Shown piece by piece: positions 7,838-15,581 of a stretch of 64,000 nt of DNA. The translations under genes were made by a program, and so were the position numbers. Each line of letters opens with the position of its first letter. The first letter of the stretch is position 1. The notes beneath the pieces are model-generated. The model searched no databases, was not told the DNA's origin, and saw nothing but the letters and a program-made list of their open reading frames with translations. Source of the stretch: a virus; the IMG/VR virus record IMGVR_UViG_3300013286_000009, positions 21,597 to 85,596 of that record, one strand, 5' to 3'.

Positions 7838-8394
7838 TATATTACATCAAAATTAATAATGCATCTTACATCTTGTAAAGGTTGTTCAGCTGTATGATAG
7901 TACTTACCATTAAAAATAACAGCTCGTCCTTGTTTTGGAGTTATCCTATGTATGATATTGTAATCTTGTACCTTAGCATCAAATTCTTCAATTGCTCCAT
8001 GGCGCTGTTTATCCACTATGATAGTATCTCCATCACTGTCTGTTACATAATATAATATTACTAAATGATCATATGTTAAATCTATGTGTAAATTATCAAC
8101 TTGTTTTAAATTTTTTGATGGAAATTGCATAAAACTGCGACACTGTACTACATCGTTGTATCTAAAATTTATAGCATCGCATCCAATATATGCTAATGGT
8201 GCTAACATATTATAAAAACTGCTTACAGTTTCTTTGCGATCTCTGTATAAATGAGCTAGCGCAGGAGTGTGTGTACTGGCCAAATTTCCAAATGTAATAT
8301 CTGGAGTGAAATACCAGGGAAATGCAGGACCCATTAGTGTTTGTTTAATCTGTTCTTGATAAGTTTTTGGTATAAAATCGTCTATTATCTTCAT
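7837..8394 (-). CDS. 2OG-Fe(II) oxygenase, short phage type
   Basis: A 185-residue protein, first gene of the four-gene leftward oxygenase operon. MKIIDDFIP starts the chain. H103-I-D105 lies in NLHIDLTYDHLVILYYV, the DGDTIIVD strand follows, and H167 in YYHTAEQP with R177 in DVRCIINF completes the cofactor site. It is the closest paralogue of the downstream gene at 7,232. An exact TATAAATA box ends six bases before the ATG and there is no room for a normal ribosome-binding site, which suggests a leaderless late transcript. It diverges from halogenase copy 3. Confidence 0.82.
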   Translation of the reverse strand: MKIIDDFIPKTYQEQIKQTLMGPAFPWYFTPDITFGNLASTHTPALAHLYRDRKETVSSFYNMLAPLAYIGCDAINFRYNDVVQCRSFMQFPSKNLKQVDNLHIDLTYDHLVILYYVTDSDGDTIIVDKQRHGAIEEFDAKVQDYNIIHRITPKQGRAVIFNGKYYHTAEQPLQDVRCIINFDVI

Positions 8395-8400
8395 GTTGGA

Positions 8401-8408
8401 TATTTATA
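8401..8408 (-). promoter_or_regulatory. Late promoter (exact TATAAATA)
   Basis: Exact T4-type late element on the minus strand, six bases from the ATG of the first gene of the oxygenase operon. The arrangement repeats that at 4,546, including the following bases TC. Confidence 0.7.
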
Positions 8409-8467
8409 GAAATTTTCTACGGTACCAAAAAAAACAATAAGTACTGATAGACGGAGCAATTAAACGA

Positions 8468-9934
8468 ATGAAAGTACAATCATTAACAATAGTAGGCGGA
8501 GGTACTAGCGGTTGGCTAGCGGCCGCATATCTTTATAAAAATCAACCCGACATAAAAATAACGGTTATTGATAAAGAAGTAGGCACTCCTGTAGGTGTAG
8601 GAGAGGCGACACTGCTGTCATTCCGACCATTCCTAGACGAATGCGGAATACCTATAGAAGAATGGATTGTTCCCTTAGATGCTGGCTATAAATCTGGTAT
8701 ATTGTTTACTAATTGGCGAGAAGACGGCGATGATATATGGCATCCTTTTCAAAAAGGAAATAGAGAAATCATGGGAGAGATCAAAACTCATGATCTATGG
8801 AGCCGTAACCAACATCTAGATTTCAAAGAATATGCTTTAGATTTTTACTCGTCTTCTATAGATCATAATTCCGTCGATGTTATTAACATTGAAAACTATG
8901 CCAGTCATGTTGACTGTGGGAAATTAGTATTATTTTTACAGGATAGACTTAAAGATAAAATCGATATTATACGTTCAGACGTTGTTAGTGTTGTAAACAA
9001 CGCTCAAGGAATTGACTATCTAGAATTAAAAGACGGTTCTAAAATTAAAAGCGATTTGTATGTGGATTGTACCGGGTTTAAGAACGTACTAAGAACACCT
9101 GCAAAAAGAATCAACTTGGAAGATAGACTATTTGTTAATACCGCATTGGCACATCCAGTACAATACCAAGACCGGTCTACTGAATTTAAACCACACGCCG
9201 TATGTGAAGCAGTAGAACATGGCTGGATATGGAAGATCGGTGTTGCCAGTCGTATCGGCACCGGACTAGTGTTTAATCGAAACATAACTACCGTAGAAGA
9301 TGCTAAAGATTCTTTTGTTGCACACTGGAGTGATCGTATAAAGAAAGAAAACATTCGTGTAATTGACTGGTCTCCTTTTTACATAGAAGATCAATGGAGT
9401 GGCAATGTAGTTAATATTGGATTAAGCGCAGGATTTATCGAACCGTTAGAAAGTACAGGCATTGCGCTAATCACTATCGGTATAACACAATTGCATAATG
9501 CATTAAATGAAAGATACTATACTGATATAAATCGAGATTATTATAATCTACAGATGAAAACATTGTTTGAAGATTGCATAGATTTTGTCAGTATGCACTA
9601 TGCTAACAATCGCAGGCCTGGAAAATTCTGGGACCATGTGCGTAATACTTTTAAACCTTCGGAAAGAATGTTGCATCAGATAGACGAATTAGCTGATCCT
9701 AACATAGTAGTACCTCGAAATTCTAAACATAATTATATGTTTGGAGGAAGTAACTGGATGTTGATGCTATATCAACTAGGATATACTTTGGCGCCACGCA
9801 ATATGTCAATCCCAGATGAAGTAGCTCTTGAAAAATTAGTAAAAAACTATAAAGAATATGCTAAGAATAGGCATGTATGGAGCAGGCATCACAGTACAGA
9901 AATAGATAGAATTCACGAGATTAGAAAACTATGA
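8468..9934 (+). CDS. Flavin-dependent halogenase (tryptophan halogenase family), copy 3
   Basis: A 488-residue flavoprotein with GGGTSGW at 10-16, GVGEA at 43-47, K75 in AGYKSG (catalytic lysine position) and GWIWKIG at 252-258, where Gly replaces the last Pro of GWxWxIP. E328-S329 lies in EPLESTG, so the catalytic Glu-Ser pair of characterised tryptophan halogenases is kept. Like related enzymes it would use FADH2, O2 and halide to form HOX and transfer it via the lysine. GGAG stands 11 bases before the ATG. Its TGA overlaps the ATG of the orphan gene at 9,931, beginning a three-gene plus-strand operon. No substrate can be deduced. Confidence 0.9.
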   Translation: MKVQSLTIVGGGTSGWLAAAYLYKNQPDIKITVIDKEVGTPVGVGEATLLSFRPFLDECGIPIEEWIVPLDAGYKSGILFTNWREDGDDIWHPFQKGNREIMGEIKTHDLWSRNQHLDFKEYALDFYSSSIDHNSVDVINIENYASHVDCGKLVLFLQDRLKDKIDIIRSDVVSVVNNAQGIDYLELKDGSKIKSDLYVDCTGFKNVLRTPAKRINLEDRLFVNTALAHPVQYQDRSTEFKPHAVCEAVEHGWIWKIGVASRIGTGLVFNRNITTVEDAKDSFVAHWSDRIKKENIRVIDWSPFYIEDQWSGNVVNIGLSAGFIEPLESTGIALITIGITQLHNALNERYYTDINRDYYNLQMKTLFEDCIDFVSMHYANNRRPGKFWDHVRNTFKPSERMLHQIDELADPNIVVPRNSKHNYMFGGSNWMLMLYQLGYTLAPRNMSIPDEVALEKLVKNYKEYAKNRHVWSRHHSTEIDRIHEIRKL

Positions 9935-10674
9935 GAGAAATACGTTGGTCGTTTAGCACAAGTTGCGAATGGTTCGTTGATCATGCGTCGTCAATAGAGC
10001 ATTTGGTACAGGACTACGATCCTTTTACTAGTCTGACTAAAGATGTTATGGCTGAACGTAAAGGAGCAGTGTTTACCAAATGTCCTGCACATACTGATTT
10101 TATCAAAAATACATTTATCATACGTGCTCCGTTTGATCTTACTATCAATAGCAAGATAGATCCTGTTACTAATGACGGTGAATTGTGGTGCGACAACCTC
10201 ACACAGGAACAATTTAAACAGATAATAGACACTAGATTTTTATTTAATAATGAACGCGGTATTAATCCGTGGCCTATTATTGGCATCGATTGGTTATACT
10301 GTTTTACTTCTGACGTTTCTACTATATTGCAAATAATGCCGGCATTCATGCACAGAAATCAATTTGTAGAAAAAACAATTATGGTTCCCGGGCAGTTTGA
10401 TATTAGCAAATGGGTGCGTAATGTAGAAACAGCTTTTGAAGTAAGAGGCAACAACGAACGTATCGAGATAAAGAAAGGTGATGCCATTATGTATGCCAAA
10501 TTTTTATGCGATGAACCTGTAAGATTAGTACAAGAATCTATTCCTTGGGAGGAGATGTATGTGTGTAACGAGATAAAAAGTAAAGATCGCAACAGGCCTC
10601 TGCAGAACCGTTACGAAGAATATGCCAAAGTACGTGCGGCAAAGTGTCCATATCCACATGACAAACAAGATTAA
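9931..10674 (+). CDS. Orphan protein coupled to two halogenases
   Basis: A 247-residue protein that I do not recognise. It has no signal peptide, membrane span or known catalytic motif that I can identify. It contains conserved-looking aromatic patches (EIRWSFSTSCEWFVDH, IGIDWLYCFTSD) and a C-terminal segment rich in charged residues ending NRYEEYAKVRAAKCPYPHD. It starts as ATGA on the stop of halogenase copy 3, and its last 17 bases overlap the start of halogenase copy 4, so all three should be made together. This position suggests a partner such as a substrate-presenting protein or an enzyme of the same pathway, but this is inference from gene order only. Confidence 0.75.
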   Translation: MREIRWSFSTSCEWFVDHASSIEHLVQDYDPFTSLTKDVMAERKGAVFTKCPAHTDFIKNTFIIRAPFDLTINSKIDPVTNDGELWCDNLTQEQFKQIIDTRFLFNNERGINPWPIIGIDWLYCFTSDVSTILQIMPAFMHRNQFVEKTIMVPGQFDISKWVRNVETAFEVRGNNERIEIKKGDAIMYAKFLCDEPVRLVQESIPWEEMYVCNEIKSKDRNRPLQNRYEEYAKVRAAKCPYPHDKQD

Positions 10675-12223
10675 TTCCATTATCGTAGTAGGCGGTGGCA
10701 GTGCAGGCTGGATTACAGCGGCATCATTGATCACACAACTTAAAGATGTCAAGGTAACTGTGATTGAAAGTCCTAACATACCCACTGTAGGTGTGGGAGA
10801 AAGCACAGTAGGCGGAATACGTGCTTGGTTGCGCATGGTGGGTATAGTAGATCGCGACTTTATGAAAGCTACCGATGCCAGCTACAAGATTGCTATTAAA
10901 TTCAATAATTTCTATGAAAAAGATCAAGGCACTTGGTATTATCCATTTGGTCGACCACTGCTGGAAGATAATTTGCATGGAAGAGATGATTGGTTTATTA
11001 AGAAATCTCTATACCCAAAAACTCCTAGTCACGATTATGTAGACTGCTATTATCCGCAAATGGCACTGGTTAATTCTAATAAGATCATGATGAACAACGG
11101 TGACCTTGATAATTTTAATTTTTATAACGACACTGCTTTTCATTTTGATGCGGCTAAACTAGGTATTTGGTTGCGAGATCATCACTGTAAACCTAAAGGT
11201 GTAAGTCACATACCTGCTGAAGTACAAGAAATAAAAGTAGATGAAACCGGTATACAATATCTCACATTAGATAGCGGTGCAAATATATCTGCTGACTTGT
11301 ATATAGACTGTACTGGATTTAAAAGTTTGCTGTTGGGAGAGGCATTGGCAGAACCATTCGTAAGTTACGAACATTTGCTACCTAACAATCGTGCTTGGGC
11401 TACTAGAATTCCTTATACCGATAAAGAAACACAACTGACCAATGTAACTGAATGCACTGCAACGGATAACGGTTGGGTATGGAACATACCTTTATGGAGT
11501 CGTATTGGAACTGGCTATGTTTACAGTGACAAATATCTTACTCCTGAACAGGCAAAAAATGATTTTATTAACTATTTGTCAGCACAAGGACATCCCGTAG
11601 AAGATCTAGAATTCCGTGATATTAAGATGCGTGTGGGTAAACATAAGAGACTATGGGTTAAAAATTGTGTAGCTCTGGGTCTTAGTGCGGCATTTATAGA
11701 ACCTTTAGAATCAACAGGATTATTAACTACACATGATTTTGCTAGATCATTATGCGATATGTTGGTAAGAGATTCAATTAGCCAATGGGATAGAGATGAG
11801 TTCAATCTTAAATGCGAAGATGAATTTAATTACTGGGCTCAATTTGTTTCCATGCATTACGCTCTAAGCCAAAGAAATGACAGTAAATATTGGCAAGATA
11901 TTAATAATAAATCCTATCTGGATTTAATGCCTGCTGTTAATAGACTAGGAACACAAAGTCTATATCATCATTCTATCTATTCAAAAAACTTTAATAAATT
12001 TTTTCAAGACGATGACGGAGTTAATTGTTTGGCAGCTGGAATGAATTGGAATCCCCAAACATCTGTAAATCTCAATACTATATTTGCTGTTGGTACTGAT
12101 TTACACGAAGATTTTAGTCTAATGGTTGATAAATTAGAAGACAGAAAAGAAAGATGGAAAAGGGCTGTAGCAACAGCCCCTAGTCTTTATCAATATCTAA
12201 AAGATAATTTTTATAAAGATTAA
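10658..12223 (+). CDS. Flavin-dependent halogenase (tryptophan halogenase family), copy 4
   Basis: A 521-residue protein, counted from the ATG at 10658, which places the FAD motif GGGSAGW at 12-18 as in relatives. An ATG at 10622 would add 12 residues without family support. It has GVGES at 45-49, K77 in ASYKIA (as in RebH ASYK), GWVWNIP at 272-278 and E351-S352 in EPLESTG, making it the most canonical of the four. A characterised viral relative is VirX1 from a cyanophage, which halogenates varied small aromatic molecules with an iodide preference; whether this copy shares that is unknown. It overlaps the upstream orphan gene by 17 bases and the convergent adhesin gene by four. Confidence 0.9.
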   Translation: MTNKINSIIVVGGGSAGWITAASLITQLKDVKVTVIESPNIPTVGVGESTVGGIRAWLRMVGIVDRDFMKATDASYKIAIKFNNFYEKDQGTWYYPFGRPLLEDNLHGRDDWFIKKSLYPKTPSHDYVDCYYPQMALVNSNKIMMNNGDLDNFNFYNDTAFHFDAAKLGIWLRDHHCKPKGVSHIPAEVQEIKVDETGIQYLTLDSGANISADLYIDCTGFKSLLLGEALAEPFVSYEHLLPNNRAWATRIPYTDKETQLTNVTECTATDNGWVWNIPLWSRIGTGYVYSDKYLTPEQAKNDFINYLSAQGHPVEDLEFRDIKMRVGKHKRLWVKNCVALGLSAAFIEPLESTGLLTTHDFARSLCDMLVRDSISQWDRDEFNLKCEDEFNYWAQFVSMHYALSQRNDSKYWQDINNKSYLDLMPAVNRLGTQSLYHHSIYSKNFNKFFQDDDGVNCLAAGMNWNPQTSVNLNTIFAVGTDLHEDFSLMVDKLEDRKERWKRAVATAPSLYQYLKDNFYKD

Positions 12224-13365
12224 TATCTTACAACAACAATACCAGAACCACCGTCTGCACCATGCTGTCCACCACCGGCACCGCCACCTGTATTTGCGCC
12301 GCCGTGGCCGCCACGTGCTGTAGGTTGTGCATCTTGGCCTTGGGTAAGAGCCATTCCGCCGCCTTGGCTAAGTTTAATAGTTCCTCCGTATGGCCCGCCA
12401 TGATGATGTCCGCCACCGCCGCCACCACCAATGCCACCATCGCTAAATCCCCAGCCTAAATGGCCACCTCCGCCACCTCCGCCACCATAGTATATTGAGG
12501 CACCGCTACCGAGGATATCGCTCGCACGGCCTGCGCCGCCTATAATCATATTATTACGAAAACTACCACGGTATGCTTGACGTCCGTCAGGAGCACTTGC
12601 TCCAGGGCCGCCTGCACCGCCGCCACCTCCGCCTTGGTGAGTATTTTCGGTGTCGACATTGTATCTAAGGCCAGAACCTCCAGGATATCCTAATCCTACA
12701 GTTCCGTATCCACCATATGATCGCTGTCTACTGCCGCTAGTATCTGTATTTGAGCCGCCGCCACCGGATGCACTACTGCGGCCGCCGGTTGATCCGTTGT
12801 CCATCGATCCGTTACTGCCGCCAGCCCAGGATCCACCGCCACCTCCGCCTGTGGCGGTTATGGATCCAAACACACTTGATCCTCCAGTTGGCCCTGCGAC
12901 GTTAGGAGTACGGCCGCCGCCACCGCCGCCTACTGTAACACTAACACCAACGCCAGCACTAACCGGATAACTACGATTAAAGCTAACGCCACCCCCGCCA
13001 CCCCCGGCAGCCCAATCGTATCCGCTTGAACCACCTCCGCCAACTACTAGCACTTGAACATTGCCGGTAAATGTTGGTGTAAATGTTGCAGATGTAACTG
13101 AGGTAAACATGTGAATAATAGCACCGTGAGCATAATATATGCTATCACCGCCTGTACCCACTAGACCCGGACTATAACCTGTTACTGGTCTCCAAGCACT
13201 ACCGTCATAAAATTCTAAAGTTCCTGAAGAATTTCCTGCGGCATTATAGTTATTATTAGTAGTATTATATCTTAACTTTGCTAATCCCGTTGATGTACTA
13301 ACTGTCTGATTAGGCAGTTTAATATTGTCTGATCCGTTGATTGTGGTATTTTTAAGGGTTGCCAT
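12220..13365 (-). CDS. Glycine-rich adhesin-like tail fibre protein, paralogue 1
   Basis: A 381-residue protein. The N-terminal ~75 residues hold a short fibre module also present in other virion proteins here (LEFYDGSAWRPVTGYSPG). A beta segment (FTPTFTGNVQVLVVGGGG, from about residue 95) follows, then more than 250 residues dominated by Gly runs broken by Ser, Tyr, His and Asn, ending in GGSGIVVVRY. This matches the glycine-rich domain common in phage tip adhesins; in Salmonella phage S16 gp38 such runs form polyglycine-II helices that display receptor-binding loops. Three tandem paralogues suggest tip diversity. GGAG precedes the ATG. The antisense strand has long open frames caused only by GGN codons. 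Confidence 0.75.
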   Translation of the reverse strand: MATLKNTTINGSDNIKLPNQTVSTSTGLAKLRYNTTNNNYNAAGNSSGTLEFYDGSAWRPVTGYSPGLVGTGGDSIYYAHGAIIHMFTSVTSATFTPTFTGNVQVLVVGGGGSSGYDWAAGGGGGGVSFNRSYPVSAGVGVSVTVGGGGGGRTPNVAGPTGGSSVFGSITATGGGGGGSWAGGSNGSMDNGSTGGRSSASGGGGSNTDTSGSRQRSYGGYGTVGLGYPGGSGLRYNVDTENTHQGGGGGGAGGPGASAPDGRQAYRGSFRNNMIIGGAGRASDILGSGASIYYGGGGGGGGHLGWGFSDGGIGGGGGGGHHHGGPYGGTIKLSQGGGMALTQGQDAQPTARGGHGGANTGGGAGGGQHGADGGSGIVVVRY

Positions 13366-13376
13366 CTATCGCTCCA

Positions 13377-14516
13377 TTAGTATCTGATAATAACAATGCC
13401 ACTGCCGCCATTGCCTGCTTGCCCGTATGAGCCACCACCACCACCGCCTGTATTATCTCCGGCACTGCCGCCAACATAATGACTAGACCCTTGTCCGCCA
13501 TTATTAATAGAATAGCCACCGCCTACTGATGTTCCTGTATGCTGTGTACCAGGATATCGAGGGCCGCCATGATATTGGGCGCCGCTACCACCACCACCAA
13601 TACCACCACTTGGACACATTGTGCTGTTACCATGGTGTACAGCGCCACCGCCACCACCACCCCAGTACTGTATGTAACCCATGACATCACTGGCTGCGCC
13701 TGCGCCGCCATTTTGTGCTAATCCTTGGTGGCAATCGTCCTCCATACTCCAACCAGGTTCGGCAGCTCCGCCGCCTCCGCCTGCATGGTGACTATCTTCA
13801 CCTTGACGATTATATCTCATTCCGCTTCCGCCTGGAAATCCTTGGCCGCTTACACCGCGTCCGCCCAAATTTGTGTTACGACTGTCGTTTGGACCAGTAT
13901 GGCTATTTGATCCGTTGCCTTGTGATGCAGGACAACCGCCGCCGCCTGAACCGCCTGGTCGTGCGGCATATCCGTCCCAAGATCCGCCACCACCACCGCC
14001 GTATGCGGTAATTGATCCAAATGTTGTGTTGGCTCCTGGATTTGAACTTTGCGCATAGGCAGGGGGTGAAGGCTGTGTACCGGCTACGTTTAGCGGAATT
14101 CCTGAACCTTGACTTACTGGATATGCTCTGTTGTAAACGAATCCTCCAGCGCCTCCGCCACCGCCTAGATGTCCTCCGCCTGAGCCACCGCCACCAATTA
14201 CTAAAACTTCTACGGTTCCTGAAAATGCAGGTGTAAATGTTGCGGCGCCTGATGCAGTAAACATGTGTACTACACCGGGTGCTCGATTTGAATTATTTGG
14301 AGCACTGTATATCAAAGTGCCGCCTGTACCTATAGAACCTTTGCTGATACCAGTAATAGGTCTCCAACCAGTAGAATCATAAAATTCCATCAAATTGTTA
14401 GCAGTATTTAATCTTAACATACCTGCTGTTGGACTACCGTTTCTACTAGCAGTTGCTCCTGTTGGTAAATCTAAATATCCAGTATCACTGATTGTTGTGC
14501 TTTGTAAAGTTGCCAT
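13377..14516 (-). CDS. Glycine-rich adhesin-like tail fibre protein, paralogue 2
   Basis: A 379-residue paralogue with the same plan as its neighbours: GMLRLNTANNLMEFYDSTGW module near residues 33-52, a FTPAFSGTVEVLVIGGGG strand, the NRAYPVSQGSGIPL turn and a long Gly-rich region ending GSGIVIIRY. The variable segments between Gly runs (for example ARPGGSGGGGCPASQ, MCPSGG) differ from the other two copies and are the likely host-contact loops. Two Cys residues in these loops are unusual for the family and could form a bridge. It is 11 bases upstream of paralogue 1 in the same direction and is probably co-transcribed. Confidence 0.75.
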   Translation of the reverse strand: MATLQSTTISDTGYLDLPTGATASRNGSPTAGMLRLNTANNLMEFYDSTGWRPITGISKGSIGTGGTLIYSAPNNSNRAPGVVHMFTASGAATFTPAFSGTVEVLVIGGGGSGGGHLGGGGGAGGFVYNRAYPVSQGSGIPLNVAGTQPSPPAYAQSSNPGANTTFGSITAYGGGGGGSWDGYAARPGGSGGGGCPASQGNGSNSHTGPNDSRNTNLGGRGVSGQGFPGGSGMRYNRQGEDSHHAGGGGGAAEPGWSMEDDCHQGLAQNGGAGAASDVMGYIQYWGGGGGGAVHHGNSTMCPSGGIGGGGSGAQYHGGPRYPGTQHTGTSVGGGYSINNGGQGSSHYVGGSAGDNTGGGGGGSYGQAGNGGSGIVIIRY

Positions 14517-14519
14517 TGA

Positions 14520-15581
14520 TTAATACCTAACTATAACAATACCAGATCCACCGGTACCGTGATAACTTCCAGCGGCGCCGCCGCCGCCGCCTGTGTTTGC
14601 TCCGCCGTTGCCACCGAAACGAGAATGACCGTCACTGTTGCTAGCATTGCCGCCGTTGTTTAATGCTTGACTACCGCCATATCCATTTCCTACACTTGGA
14701 GTTCCTGGACTGTAATGGGCTCCGCCTGCACCTCCGCCACCGATGCCGCCATCGCCACCACCACCATCGCAGATGTGTGGGCCGCTGGCGCCGCCGCCGG
14801 ACCAATATAAAATACTGCCTAAAATATCACTGGCCGCGCCTGGGCCGCCATGTGTTGCTTGTTTTTGATTTGAATCTTGCGACGCAAGGCCCGGGCCGCC
14901 TGCGCCGCCGCCGCCGCCGCCATTGTGTGTATTTTCGCCGTCGTCATTGTATCTTACGCCGGCACCACCAGGAAATCCTTGACCTGTAGTTCCTGCGCCG
15001 CCAAAACATCTCATACGATTACCGTCTGAGTCACAGTTTGCTCCGCCACCCCCAGATCCTCCTGCATTTCCTGGAGTGTTTTGATTCCAAAATCCTGAAT
15101 AGCCGCCGCCATATGCCGTTGTTGAACCAAACGTTGAGTTTCCCCCTTGGCCAGAACCGCTTGGGCCGCCACCGCCAACACTTAGTGGGATTCCAACACC
15201 TTGACTAACTGGATAAGCACGGTTAAAAACTAGACCGCCACCACCACCGCCACCGCCCCAGCCACCATTGGCTCCGCCACCACCGCCTACTACTAATACC
15301 TGTACATAACCTGTAAAGTTAGGAGTAAATGTTGCAGATGTAACTGAGGTAAATTGATGAACAACTCCGCCACCTAACATGCTGATATTATCGCCGCCGG
15401 TGCCTACAGTCCCATGACTATAACCGGTCACTGGACGCCAATTTGTACCGTCCCAATATTCCATTAAATTATAATCAGTATTATAACGCATCATTCCGTT
15501 AGCAGGGCTACCTGGACGCTGTGCAGAATTGCCTTGTGGTAATGTTAGCTCTGTAAATGTAGACGATTGTAGCTGTGCCAT
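14520..15581 (-). CDS. Glycine-rich adhesin-like tail fibre protein, paralogue 3
   Basis: A 353-residue paralogue. The N-terminal GMMRYNTDYNLMEYWDGTNW module (about residues 28-47) leads to FTPNFTGYVQVLVVGGGG, NRAYPVSQGVGIPL and the Gly-rich receptor-like part ending GSGIVIVRY. It shares more of the N-terminal half with paralogue 1 (HQFTSVTSATFTP) than with paralogue 2. Its ATG directly follows the stop of the S74 fibre gene on the coding strand. The repeated organisation implies recent tandem duplication, with variation confined to the loops between Gly runs. Confidence 0.75.
   Translation of the reverse strand: MAQLQSSTFTELTLPQGNSAQRPGSPANGMMRYNTDYNLMEYWDGTNWRPVTGYSHGTVGTGGDNISMLGGGVVHQFTSVTSATFTPNFTGYVQVLVVGGGGGANGGWGGGGGGGGLVFNRAYPVSQGVGIPLSVGGGGPSGSGQGGNSTFGSTTAYGGGYSGFWNQNTPGNAGGSGGGGANCDSDGNRMRCFGGAGTTGQGFPGGAGVRYNDDGENTHNGGGGGGAGGPGLASQDSNQKQATHGGPGAASDILGSILYWSGGGASGPHICDGGGGDGGIGGGGAGGAHYSPGTPSVGNGYGGSQALNNGGNASNSDGHSRFGGNGGANTGGGGGAAGSYHGTGGSGIVIVRY

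Noticed and set aside
10622-10657. Earlier ATG that would add 12 residues to halogenase copy 4
   Set aside because: The family starts a few residues before the GGGxAGW motif; the extra residues would lie entirely inside the orphan gene and have no family support.
12650-12970. Long proline-rich open frame on the plus strand antisense to a Gly-rich adhesin gene
   Set aside because: It is the mirror image of GGN glycine codons (CC-rich complement). It has no ribosome-binding site, and similar frames occur opposite all three adhesin genes.
13715-14236. Several His/Arg/Leu-rich open frames antisense to the second adhesin gene
   Set aside because: Composition follows from the GC-rich glycine codons on the coding strand; overlapping frames contradict each other and lack starts with ribosome-binding sites.
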